This document shows, one piece after another, positions 50,086 to 60,281 of a stretch of DNA of 64,000 nt. Origin of the DNA: an uncultured Erythrobacter sp. (GTDB lineage Bacteria; Pseudomonadota; Alphaproteobacteria; Sphingomonadales; Sphingomonadaceae). A program made the position numbers and the translations under genes. The notes under the pieces are model-generated. The model made no database searches. It had not been told where the DNA came from and saw nothing but the letters and a program-made list of their open reading frames with translations. Where the stretch lies: the NCBI GenBank assembly GCA_937899785.1, contig CALCCG010000003.1, positions 1-64,000 on the forward strand. The letters are read 5' to 3'. Each line of letters opens with the position of its first letter. The stretch's first letter is position 1.

Positions 50086-51330
50086 ATGACCGACCTAGCC
50101 ACTAAAGCCGCCCCTGACGCCGCCACGCCCAAAGGAGACCTATTCTCCAAGTTCGATGGGATGATCGAGCTGCGCGAAACGATTCTCGCGACCGGTGTTG
50201 AAGATCCATACAATCTCGTGATGGAAAAGGTGCTCTCTCCGACGCGCGCCATCTGCAATGGCCGCGATACAATTCTGCTCGGCACCTACAATTATATGGG
50301 CATGACGTTCGACCCCGACGTGCTTGATGCTGGCAAGGAAGCGTTGGAAAGCTACGGCTCCGGCACGACGGGCAGCCGTGTTCTCAACGGCACGTATCAA
50401 GGGCACAAAGAATGCGAGGACGCGCTCAAAGAATTCTATGCGATGGACCATGCGATGGTCTTTTCGACGGGGTATCAGGCCAATTTGGGCATCATCTCAA
50501 CAATCGCCGGCAAGGGTGACTACATCATCCTAGATATCGACAGCCACGCGTCGATTTATGATGGCTGCGCCATGGGCAAGGCTGAGATCGTGCCGTTTAA
50601 GCACAACGATATCGAAGCTCTGGAAAAGCGGATGCGGCGCCTGCCAGCGGATGCAGGCAAGCTCGTCGTTTTGGAAGGCGTGTACTCGATGCTGGGCGAT
50701 GTCGCCCCGCTTCAAGAGATGGTTGCTATCGCGAAAAAGTATGGCGCGATGGTGTTGGTGGACGAAGCGCATTCGATGGGCTTTATCGGAGAGAACGGCC
50801 GCGGTGTTGCCGAACAACAAGGAGTAATCGAAGATGTCGACTTCATCATCGGCACCTTCTCGAAAAGCGTCGGAACCGTCGGCGGCTTCTGCGTCTCGAA
50901 CCATCCCAAGTTTGATATTCTGCGCCTAGTTTGCCGGCCTTATGTCTTCACCGCCAGCTTGCCGCCAAGTGTGGTGGCCACGGCAGCGACTTCGATCCGC
51001 AAGCTGCGGCACGGCGCCAACAAGCGCGCGCATTTGTGGGAGAACTCAAAGCGCCTGCATGAAGGCCTGGTTGAGATGGGGCTCTCGCTCGGTACAGACG
51101 AACCGCAAAGCGCGATTATTGCCGTGATTATGCCGGACTTGGAGCGCGGTGCGATGATGTGGGAGGCGCTTTTGAAGGAGGGCCTCTACGTCAACCTCGC
51201 ACGGCCACCGGCCACGCCAGCTGGCATGACTTTGCTGCGCTGTTCGCTGTGCGCTGAGCACTCCACTGAGGAAGTAGACGCGATACTTGCGATGTTTGAG
51301 AGCGCCGGCAAAGCGGTCGGGATTATCTGA
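50086..51330 (+). CDS. spt: Serine palmitoyltransferase
   Basis: Alpha-oxoamine synthase family: NYMGMTFDPDVLDAGKEALESYGSGTTGSRVLNGTYQGHKECEDAL; PLP Lys in GTFSKSVGTVGGFC; next to an ACP. Confidence 0.93.
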   Translation: MTDLATKAAPDAATPKGDLFSKFDGMIELRETILATGVEDPYNLVMEKVLSPTRAICNGRDTILLGTYNYMGMTFDPDVLDAGKEALESYGSGTTGSRVLNGTYQGHKECEDALKEFYAMDHAMVFSTGYQANLGIISTIAGKGDYIILDIDSHASIYDGCAMGKAEIVPFKHNDIEALEKRMRRLPADAGKLVVLEGVYSMLGDVAPLQEMVAIAKKYGAMVLVDEAHSMGFIGENGRGVAEQQGVIEDVDFIIGTFSKSVGTVGGFCVSNHPKFDILRLVCRPYVFTASLPPSVVATAATSIRKLRHGANKRAHLWENSKRLHEGLVEMGLSLGTDEPQSAIIAVIMPDLERGAMMWEALLKEGLYVNLARPPATPAGMTLLRCSLCAEHSTEEVDAILAMFESAGKAVGII

Positions 51331-51338
51331 CTAGCGGT

Positions 51339-52016
51339 CTAATCCGTGGCGGTAAGCCAACGCGCCGTAGCGACAGCCACAAGAGACCCAATCAACTGGG
51401 CAGCAATAAACATCGGCGCGTCGCCCGGCGCTATGCCGGTGTATGTGTCGGTCAGCGTACGGGCTACCGCGATAGCCGGATTGGCAAAACTGGTAGAAGA
51501 CGTGAACCAAATTGCACTGCTGATATACAACGCAACTGCGGCCGGGATGGCAGCGGGTCGATAGCGCAGCAGCAGCAGAATCGTGAGCACTAGTCCAAAG
51601 GTTGCAATGAACTCTCCCACCCATTGACCCACCCCTGTGCGCGGAGTGTCCGACACCTGAAGCACCGGCAACGTGAACATCACATGCGCCACGAACCCCG
51701 CACAAGAGCCCGCGACCACCTGCACCGCTACGAACGCGGCAGCCAGTCCCGGGCGGATTTCGCGTCGAACTACGAACGCCAACGTCACTGCCGGATTGAA
51801 ATGGGCTCCAGAGATGGGGCCCAGCATCGAAATCAGGACAAACAGAATGGCCCCGATCGACAATGTGTTGGAGATCAGAGCGACCCCGCCGTTTCCGCTC
51901 GCCAAGTCTTCTGCCATGATCCCGGATCCGATCACGGCCAGGAATAGGAAAAAGGTTCCAATCGCTTCGGCTACAAGTTTGCGGGCGGTGTTTGGTTCAG
52001 ACTCTTCACTGGTCAT
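51339..52016 (-). CDS. Aquaporin (MIP family)
   Basis: GPISGAHFNPAVTLAF and SFANPAIAVARTLTDTYTGI (two NPA motifs). Confidence 0.94.
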   Translation of the reverse strand: MTSEESEPNTARKLVAEAIGTFFLFLAVIGSGIMAEDLASGNGGVALISNTLSIGAILFVLISMLGPISGAHFNPAVTLAFVVRREIRPGLAAAFVAVQVVAGSCAGFVAHVMFTLPVLQVSDTPRTGVGQWVGEFIATFGLVLTILLLLRYRPAAIPAAVALYISSAIWFTSSTSFANPAIAVARTLTDTYTGIAPGDAPMFIAAQLIGSLVAVATARWLTATD

Positions 52017-52677
52017 AGCGTGCCTCAATTGAGCCTGGATTGGCGCAAGGTCCGCCGGCGGATTCATCGCCACCGCCAAACTGTGTCAACACCGCCACAC
52101 CACCGATCACAAGCAGCACGAAAGCGGATGTCACGAACCCTAAATAGCGATCAATAAGGCTCTTTATAGGAGCGCCAAAAACGCGGAACAGCAAGCCGAT
52201 AGTGAAGAAGATCATCCCGCGACCGATGAGACTGGCGGCGATGAATGTCGCGAAGTTCATGCTCACAAATCCCGCGCTGATTGTGAGCAGTTTGAACGGT
52301 ACAGGCGTTGAGCCGGCGATAATGATCGCCTCCCAATCATACTCTTTGAGATAGCACGCCGCGGCCGGAAAGCTCTCAGAAAGCCCGATAAGCTTGAGCA
52401 GCCAAACGCCCACGCTGTCAAACAGAGCCACACCTATGAGGTATCCGAACGCCCCCCCTGCCACCGATGCAAGCGTGGCAATGATCCCAAACCGCAGAGC
52501 CTTCTTGGGTTCCGCAAGGCACATCAATCCGAGCAGGGGGTGTGGGGGGATCGGAAAAAAGCTTGCTTCGACAAAGCAGAAAAAAGTCAGCCACCCTTGC
52601 GCATAGGGGTGCGAGGCTTTGTCCATGGTCCACTCGTATAGTGCACGCAGCCAAGCCATTAGCAGCCAATCTCCCAT
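52006..52677 (-). CDS. YqaA/DedA-like (VTT domain) membrane protein
   Basis: FVEASFFPIPPHPLLGLMCL...GGAFGYLIGVALFDSVG...PFKLLTISAGFVSMNFATFIAASLIGRGMIFF. Confidence 0.88.
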   Translation of the reverse strand: MGDWLLMAWLRALYEWTMDKASHPYAQGWLTFFCFVEASFFPIPPHPLLGLMCLAEPKKALRFGIIATLASVAGGAFGYLIGVALFDSVGVWLLKLIGLSESFPAAACYLKEYDWEAIIIAGSTPVPFKLLTISAGFVSMNFATFIAASLIGRGMIFFTIGLLFRVFGAPIKSLIDRYLGFVTSAFVLLVIGGVAVLTQFGGGDESAGGPCANPGSIEARYDQ

Positions 52678-52766
52678 CTTGGCCCTCGAGCCGCTGAATG
52701 TCCGCCTAGGACAGGCTTGCAGGGAGCGCAAGTAGCATCCCTTAAAACCTATTTGGTAAAAAAAGA

Positions 52767-52794
52767 TTGACATTGTAACGCTATTTGGTTACAA
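52767..52794 (+). promoter_or_regulatory. Putative promoter with operator-like inverted repeat upstream of the GTA-like genes
   Basis: TTGACA (52767-52772), 16 bp, TTACAA (52789-52794); perfect inverted repeat TTGTAAC-gctatttg-GTTACAA (52773-52779 / 52788-52794). Confidence 0.55.
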
Positions 52795-52814
52795 AGAGGC
52801 AACATCGCAAAAGT

Positions 52815-53384
52815 GTGAGTCGCAAAGAGATCGCGGCACACCCCGCCCTTCGCGGCCATTCCAACTGGAAAGGCCGCTTTCTTAGTGCCGTCCCGACCCC
52901 GGAGGTCACGATCACCGCGTCCCACAAACGAACCAACATCAACGACCAACTCAAGAGGGGTGAGGAGCCTGGCCTTAACCGCCATTGGCGCGGCCGGTTT
53001 CTCGACTTTCTGGCCGAAAGTTCAAACGTGTCCGAATCCGCCAGGCGGGCCGGGATCAACCCCAGCCGGGCCTATAAGGTTCGCCGCGAGGAGCCCGAAT
53101 TCGCCCGTCAATGGCTTGCCGCCTTATGGGAGGGCTACGTCCATCTCGAATTGGAAGTCTTGCGACGGCTTCGCGAAGGAGACAATTCCACCAGCGGCAA
53201 CGACAAATACGACTTCGCCAACGCCATAAGGCTGCTGAACGCGCATCGCGACAACGCCGTGCGGGCTCAGGCCGAACAACGCAATGTAAGCGCCGCTGAA
53301 ATACGCGCCTCGATCGATCGAAAAGTCGAAGCGATCCGGCTCCAAGTGCAGCGCGAGAAGCTCAAGAGTCCGGCCAGATCGTGA
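52815..53384 (+). CDS. GTA/phage-associated small-terminase-like protein
   Basis: GTG start downstream of the promoter; HTH-like WRGRFLDFLAESSNVSESARRAGINPSRAYKVRREEPEFARQW; overlaps the terminase start at 53381. Confidence 0.65.
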   Translation: MSRKEIAAHPALRGHSNWKGRFLSAVPTPEVTITASHKRTNINDQLKRGEEPGLNRHWRGRFLDFLAESSNVSESARRAGINPSRAYKVRREEPEFARQWLAALWEGYVHLELEVLRRLREGDNSTSGNDKYDFANAIRLLNAHRDNAVRAQAEQRNVSAAEIRASIDRKVEAIRLQVQREKLKSPARS

Positions 53385-54706
53385 CCATCAATTTGTCGTT
53401 CCTCGCCGAGGAAGACAGCGATACACGCGATCGGATCGTAAATGCGCTGGATCAACGTGAGCGCAACGAGTTCGATTTCCATTGGGAATTGAATGCAAGA
53501 CCGCCGCAACTGGCTCCGACAGGGGACTGGCGCACATGGATGATTATGGCCGGGCGCGGTTTTGGCAAGACCCGGGGGGGTGCCGAATGGGTGCGGCAGA
53601 TCGCCGAAAGCAAGCCTAACGCGCGCGTTGCGCTCTTGTCGTCTTCGCTTGCGGAAGCCCGTAGCGTAATGATTGAAGGAGAGAGCGGTATCCTGGCTTG
53701 CTCACCCCCTGATCGTCGCCCGATCTTCGAGCCATCATTACGGCGACTGCGATTTCCCAATGGTGCGCAGGCCCAGATCTATTCCGCCGCTGAACCAGAG
53801 AGCTTGCGAGGTCCTCAGCACAGCCACGCTTGGTGCGATGAAGTCGGGAAGTGGCCGCTTAGCGGAGAGCGAGCGACACGATGCTGGAACAATCTGCTTA
53901 TGGGCCTGCGGCTTACGGCTCGTCCCCAGACGATGGTGACAACGACACCGCGAACGGTGCCCTTGATCGAACGGCTGTTGAAACAAGAAAAGCAGGGTTC
54001 GATCGCGGTTACGCGCGGATCCACTTACGACAATGTCGGCAACCTACCTCGCCGGTTCTTTGAAGCCATTGAGACGGAGTTTTCCGGGACACAACTAGCC
54101 CGCCAAGAAATCTGTGGCGAGTTTCTCGCGGACATTGAAGGCGCTCTTTGGACGCGAAGCGTGCTCGAAGCTTCACGCGAAGATGGCGTTGCACCGGTGT
54201 ATCGCCGGGTCGTTGTCGCGGTGGACCCGCCAGCTTCGGCCAAAGGGGACGAATGCGGAATTGTCGTCGCATCCCTTGGAGAAGATGGCGTGGCCCGCGT
54301 CCTTGCGGATTGCAGCGTCGCGCAAGCAGGTCCCGGTGATTGGGCGAGCGCGGTAAGCGCAGCCGCTAAAGAGTGGCAGGCCGACCGGGTTGTGGCGGAG
54401 GCCAATCAGGGCGGAGCAATGGTAGAGAGCGTCTTACGCGCCGTAGATAAGGCGTTACCCATCAAGCTCGTACACGCGAGCCATGGGAAAGTCGCGCGAG
54501 CGGAACCCATCGCGGCGCTCTACACGGCCGGCCGAGTTCGACACCGCGGGATCTTCGCGAGGCTCGAAGACCAATTGTGCGGCCTCCTAACCGGCGGCGA
54601 TTACGCCGGGCCGGGCCGCAGCCCCGATAGAGCCGACGCTCTTGTGTGGGCGCTGAGTGAACTCATGCTCAACCGCCCCACGCGGCCAAGCGTTCGCCCG
54701 ATCTGA
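53381..54706 (+). CDS. GTA/phage large terminase (DNA packaging ATPase)
   Basis: Walker A MIMAGRGFGKTRGGAEWVR; Walker B HAWCDEVGKW; nuclease-domain-like VAVDPPAS...DRADALVWALSEL. Confidence 0.93.
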   Translation: MTINLSFLAEEDSDTRDRIVNALDQRERNEFDFHWELNARPPQLAPTGDWRTWMIMAGRGFGKTRGGAEWVRQIAESKPNARVALLSSSLAEARSVMIEGESGILACSPPDRRPIFEPSLRRLRFPNGAQAQIYSAAEPESLRGPQHSHAWCDEVGKWPLSGERATRCWNNLLMGLRLTARPQTMVTTTPRTVPLIERLLKQEKQGSIAVTRGSTYDNVGNLPRRFFEAIETEFSGTQLARQEICGEFLADIEGALWTRSVLEASREDGVAPVYRRVVVAVDPPASAKGDECGIVVASLGEDGVARVLADCSVAQAGPGDWASAVSAAAKEWQADRVVAEANQGGAMVESVLRAVDKALPIKLVHASHGKVARAEPIAALYTAGRVRHRGIFARLEDQLCGLLTGGDYAGPGRSPDRADALVWALSELMLNRPTRPSVRPI

Positions 54707-54718
54707 AAAGGAACCCAT

Positions 54719-55586
54719 ATGGCTTGGATCGATACTTTTCTCTCTGCCTTTAAAGGTGGGGAGACGTCCCGCGTGCCCCTCGCGTCGGGCTTTGTTACCG
54801 GCATGCCGGGCGAATGGCTTCATGCGTTTGAGGCGACCATCCCCGATGGCTATGAATACACGAGCGCCGTACGCCGCGGTTTTCTCGCCAACCCGATTGC
54901 TCAGCGCGCCGTCCGCATTGTCGCGGAGGGCATTGCCCAAGCCCCACTTTCAAGCTCGCATGCGGAGCTCATGGCGCTTGTTAAGGCCACGAGCGCAGGC
55001 CAACCACTTGTCGAAACTCTGGCGGCGCACTTGCTGCTCCATGGCAATGGCTACGTGCAAATCGTAAAGGACGCCCAGGGACGGCCCTATGAACTCTACG
55101 CCCTTCGGCCAGATCGCGTGCAGATCGTGACCGATGAAAGTGGTTGGCCGTGCGCGGTCGACTACAATATAGCAGGCGAGCAACGCCGCATCCCGATGGA
55201 AGACGACGATGGTTGGCCAAGCCTCATCCAGGTTAAGGCAATGCATCCGCTAGAGGACCACTACGGTGCCAGCGCGCTCGCCGCCGCGCACGAAGCGGTG
55301 AAAATTCATAACGCCGCCTCGGCTTGGAATTGCGCTCTGCTTGACAACGCGGCGCGGCCATCCGGCGCACTAGTCTACGATACGGGCGATGGTGCAGGGC
55401 TCACCAACGATCAGTTCGATCGGCTCAAATCGGAACTGACAACCGCTTTCTCTGGCGCTGGTAACGCGGGTCGACCGATGCTTCTCGATGGCGGTCTAAA
55501 ATAGCAGAGTATGGCGCTTTCGCCCGCTGATATGGACTTTGCAACGCTGAAAAGCACCGCAGCGCGCGAGGTGGCCCTGGCATTCG
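54719..55586 (+). pseudogene. Phage/GTA portal protein gene, disrupted
   Basis: HK97-type portal sequence (LLLHGNGYVQIVKDAQGRPYELYALRPDRVQIV) interrupted by TAG at 55502-55504. The same frame continues QSMALSPADMDFATLKSTAAREVALAF (a portal motif) and then breaks at about 55586. Confidence 0.85.
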
Positions 55587-55820
55587 AGTAAGATTGCCGT
55601 GCGCGTTGCCGAGAGCTGGCATTTCGTCGACCCGATTGATGGGCTCGAAGTCTACGATCATGCCGCGCGGCAAAAGCGGGTTTTCAAGACGGTATGGCAC
55701 CAAGTTTCCGTTCCCGCGCAAGCACAAGGTGGAAGCGTGGTCGATGTCGAGGCTCGTGCTATGTTGGCCGAACTGATCGCGGGGCTTCGCAACGTTGGGA
55801 TATTTACAGAGATGGTGTGA
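55587..55820 (+). pseudogene. 3' remnant of a DUF2793-like terminal GTA gene
   Basis: Frame reads SKIAVRVAESWHFVDPIDGLEVYDHAARQKRVFKTVWHQVSVPAQAQGGSVVDVEARAMLAELIAGLRNVGIFTEMV*, resembling DUF2793 C-termini; no proper start. Confidence 0.6.
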
Positions 55821-56011
55821 CAACACGCGACCTGGCACAACGCCATCCCAACAAAGGCGGGAGACTGTCACGAATGCGAAGGGAATTTCCTCCAAACCCT
55901 CATCGAAGCGGTAAAGTTGCAACAGTTCGAGACGATTGATTGCTTGCTACTCAACCGTGGAAAAGATAAAGGCTTTTGAGAGCCTCACGTTTATAAAAAG
56001 GGGAAATAAGA

Positions 56012-57172
<1,161 letters not shown>

Positions 57173-57197
57173 GGAGATACATAAGGCTAAATGCAGT

Positions 57198-57232
57198 GAA
57201 GGGGGCTGGAGCGATCCAGCCCCCTTCTTTTT
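57198..57232 (+). terminator. Rho-independent terminator downstream of the OmpA-like gene
   Basis: GAAGGGGGCTGG-agcgat-CCAGCCCCCTTC-TTTTT. Confidence 0.9.
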
Positions 57233-57400
57233 GGTGCCAGAGGCTCTGGCGAGCCTAGATTGGCCGCCACAACAACCTGATGGTGGCAACAAGCTCGCTC
57301 GGTTCCAGGGCGCTTCCTATATTTTCGGCGCCGCTACGATCCAACTGGGCCAGTTCTGCCAAACGCGTGTATAGCGGCCCTGATAGTCCGGCAGGCACCC

Positions 57401-59011
57401 TCAATCGATGGACAGATTGCTCTCGCCAGCTTCCTGCGCACGACGAAGTAGACTGCGTTCCGCTTCGGGGACCGTGCGGTAAGCTGCCACGAGCAGAATT
57501 AGCCCAACAGGCACGGCAACCAGAAGGCTCAAACCACCGCTCGAAAGGCTACCGGTAATGGTTGAGACCTGTCCCGCCATATACGGGCCAAGGGCAAGAC
57601 CAACCAATGTGGTCGCCAAGAAGAACGTTGCTGTTGCCGTCCCTCGCATGCGAGGCAAGACAAGGTCCTGAGTGGTTGCAGCGGCGGCTCCAAGCGCTGA
57701 ACTTCCGAAAAGCGATTGCAAGAAGGCTGCGATATAGAATGTCGTCGTGTCTCTCGTCGTGAACATCAAGAAGAGAAACGGCGCTGACCCGGCGAGCCCA
57801 ACGGCCACAACCAGGAGCCGGCCGGCAGGGTTGCGTGCACGCAACCAGTCCGCGGCCCGGCCGCCCAAAATCACTCCCAAAAAGCCAGCCATTGCCCCAG
57901 GCCCACCGATCCACCATCCGGCTGTCGAAGGTGCCGCACCCAACACTCTAATAGCATAGGGCGCAGCCCAAAACGAGGCTGCGTATGACATGAAGGCAAC
58001 CATGCCATACCCCAGAATGGTGGTGAGGAAGGCCGGTGTCTGCCAGATCAGTCGAAAAGTTGACGCATCGCGGCGCTGTAACGTCGAAGCCCACGAGAAA
58101 ATCGCGTAATATCCGATCCCGACCGCTGTCCATTGCTGCGCGTTGCCGGTCAGCCGCACCATGGCGTATGCAAGGCCGCCAATAACCAAAGCCCCAGCGA
58201 GGTTTACTGCAATGCCGCGAAATCCGGATTGCGCCGCCCCGATCAAGGTGAAGGGAGGAATGACCGCGACCAGTTCCTTGAAGAATCCACGGAACGGCTC
58301 AGCTGGAGCAGGTGTTACAATCCCCTCGCTTTCACCGCGCAAGGGCTCGCGAAGTGTAAAGACCAGTGCGGCTAGCAAGATACCAGGTAAGCCTACAATG
58401 ATGAAGGCGGCTTGCCAGCCAGCCAGCCCCAGTGGCGCGTTAGTTGGGTAAGCGGCGTTCCACCGCTCGACGATTGCCCCGCCGATGAGCAGGGACACCC
58501 CTCCGCCAATGTACAGACCCGAAGAGTAGATCGCGAGCGCAGTCGCCCGCATGTTCTTTGGAAACCAATCCGATATCAGCGAATAGGCACTTGGACTGGC
58601 GGTCGGCGGCCCCACCCCGGCTCCGCCCCTTGCGACGCTGAGCATTGCAAAATTGCGAGCAAATCCGGAAAGCGCCGTAAAAGCCGACCAGATAGCGAGG
58701 CCTGCAGACATCAAGCGCACGCGATGCCAGCTGTCAGCCAGTTTTCCCAATGGTATGCCGAACAAGGCATAAAAGACGCCGAAGGCGGTACCATAGAGAA
58801 AGCCGATCTGATCATCGCGCAGGCCAAGGTCCGCTTTGATATCCTCAGCCAAAATCGAGATGATGTTGCGGTCGATGAAATTCAGCACATAAACTAGCAC
58901 CAACACACCCAACGCGTACCAGCTATAGGCCGGAACGGATTGTTTTTCCGCCGGCTCTTGCGCCGCAACCGTATCGCTCAAGAGAATTCCCCTAGCCCGT
59001 TTATTCGACAC
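57401..59011 (-). CDS. MFS transporter
   Basis: YALGVLVLVYVLNFIDRNIISILAEDIKADLGLRDDQIGFLYG...GIPLGKLADSWHRV; about 12 TM segments. Confidence 0.95.
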   Translation of the reverse strand: MSNKRARGILLSDTVAAQEPAEKQSVPAYSWYALGVLVLVYVLNFIDRNIISILAEDIKADLGLRDDQIGFLYGTAFGVFYALFGIPLGKLADSWHRVRLMSAGLAIWSAFTALSGFARNFAMLSVARGGAGVGPPTASPSAYSLISDWFPKNMRATALAIYSSGLYIGGGVSLLIGGAIVERWNAAYPTNAPLGLAGWQAAFIIVGLPGILLAALVFTLREPLRGESEGIVTPAPAEPFRGFFKELVAVIPPFTLIGAAQSGFRGIAVNLAGALVIGGLAYAMVRLTGNAQQWTAVGIGYYAIFSWASTLQRRDASTFRLIWQTPAFLTTILGYGMVAFMSYAASFWAAPYAIRVLGAAPSTAGWWIGGPGAMAGFLGVILGGRAADWLRARNPAGRLLVVAVGLAGSAPFLFLMFTTRDTTTFYIAAFLQSLFGSSALGAAAATTQDLVLPRMRGTATATFFLATTLVGLALGPYMAGQVSTITGSLSSGGLSLLVAVPVGLILLVAAYRTVPEAERSLLRRAQEAGESNLSID

Positions 59012-59030
59012 GACACTGAACCGTATCCGA

Positions 59031-59729
59031 TTATTTTGCGTATTCCGTGCTATCGATTATTCCCGCCTCGGCAAAACCCTTTTTACGCAATCGGCAGGAA
59101 TCGCACAGGCCGCAAGCCCTTCCATCCTCGGTCGGATCGTAACAAGACCAGCTCCAGGCTGGATCCAATCCAAGTCTTGCGCACTCCTTGGCAATGTCCG
59201 CTTTAGTCAGGTGTTGCAGTGGGGCGCGAATAGTGAAAGGCGCGCCTTCAACGCCGGCTTTCGTCCCGAGCCGAGCGGTCTCAGCAAAGCTTGCAATGAA
59301 CTCTGGGCGGCAGTCGGGGTAACCGGAGTAGTCGCGCGCGTTTACGCCAATGAAGACATTGCGAGCGCCAGCGGCCTCAGCGCAAGCCATCGTCAGCGCA
59401 AGAAACACCAAATTGCGCGCCGGGACATAGGTCACGGGAATGGCATCGCCAACGCCGTGCTTAGGGACATCGATCGCATCGGTCAGAGCCGAACCACCAA
59501 AGGCGCGCAAGTCGAGTGCGATCTCCACCTGGCTCATCAGTCCAAGTTCTTTCGAGATCCGTTTGGCCGATTCCAATTCCAACCGATGCCGCTGCCCATA
59601 ATCGACGCTTAGCGCGCGGACTGCAAAGCCCTGCTCTTGGGCCAAGGCGGCGGTGACCATCGAGTCGAGCCCTCCTGAGAGTAGAACTACTGCGACTGGG
59701 CGCTCGTCAATCTTCTCAGCGTCTATCAT
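59031..59729 (-). CDS. queC: 7-cyano-7-deazaguanine synthase
   Basis: VVLLSGGLDSMVTAALAQEQGF; C-terminal CYDPTEDGRACGLCDSCRLRKKGF. Confidence 0.96.
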   Translation of the reverse strand: MIDAEKIDERPVAVVLLSGGLDSMVTAALAQEQGFAVRALSVDYGQRHRLELESAKRISKELGLMSQVEIALDLRAFGGSALTDAIDVPKHGVGDAIPVTYVPARNLVFLALTMACAEAAGARNVFIGVNARDYSGYPDCRPEFIASFAETARLGTKAGVEGAPFTIRAPLQHLTKADIAKECARLGLDPAWSWSCYDPTEDGRACGLCDSCRLRKKGFAEAGIIDSTEYAK

Positions 59730-59782
59730 AGCGCCAACGCGCTAGGCGCGCCGATGCTCGAAGGCAATCACCATATGCCCGT

Positions 59783-60196
59783 CTAGCAAGAGCCGGTTCG
59801 GCGCGCTTCAGCGACAAACTGAAAGGGGAGACCTGAAGAAATCCCGTTACTCTCAATCTGAACCAACGCTTCGGTTTCACGGCGGACATTGGTCCGGCCA
59901 TAGCCAGTACCAGGACAGGTATATTGCACCGTGAACTCACCCAGCTGGTCCTCAATCACCACGTGGCTGCAATTGGGTTGGTCATGTTGCAACTGGATAA
60001 GCTCCTGCCCAGTCTTAATGCAGATTTTCCGTTCAGCCGATCCGTCGCGATACTTTATTGTCCATTCCCCCTTCGCAAGACCGTTGAGCATCCTAAGGCT
60101 GTTGGATTGCGCCGCGAGTGGCAGAGCACCAGCCACAAGACCAGCGCCCAGTACGAGCGCTGATCTGATCGAAATTGTGCGCTTTTTTTCTCGCAT
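59783..60196 (-). CDS. DUF3617-like secreted protein
   Basis: Signal peptide; LAKGEWTIKYRDGSAERKICIKTGQELIQLQHDQPNCSHVV...YTCPGTGYGRTNVRRETEALVQIESNGI. Confidence 0.7.
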   Translation of the reverse strand: MREKKRTISIRSALVLGAGLVAGALPLAAQSNSLRMLNGLAKGEWTIKYRDGSAERKICIKTGQELIQLQHDQPNCSHVVIEDQLGEFTVQYTCPGTGYGRTNVRRETEALVQIESNGISSGLPFQFVAEARRTGSC

Positions 60197-60281
60197 GAGA
60201 GGCTCTCCAGCCATAACTCGCATAACTTCTTGGAGATGTTAGACTAAGCGTGATGAAACGCGCCTGAACGACGGTTCGGAG

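Noticed and set aside
52785-52814. Track start of the small-terminase-like ORF at 52785
   Set aside because: Overlaps the -10 and operator repeat; GTG at 52815 is more plausible.
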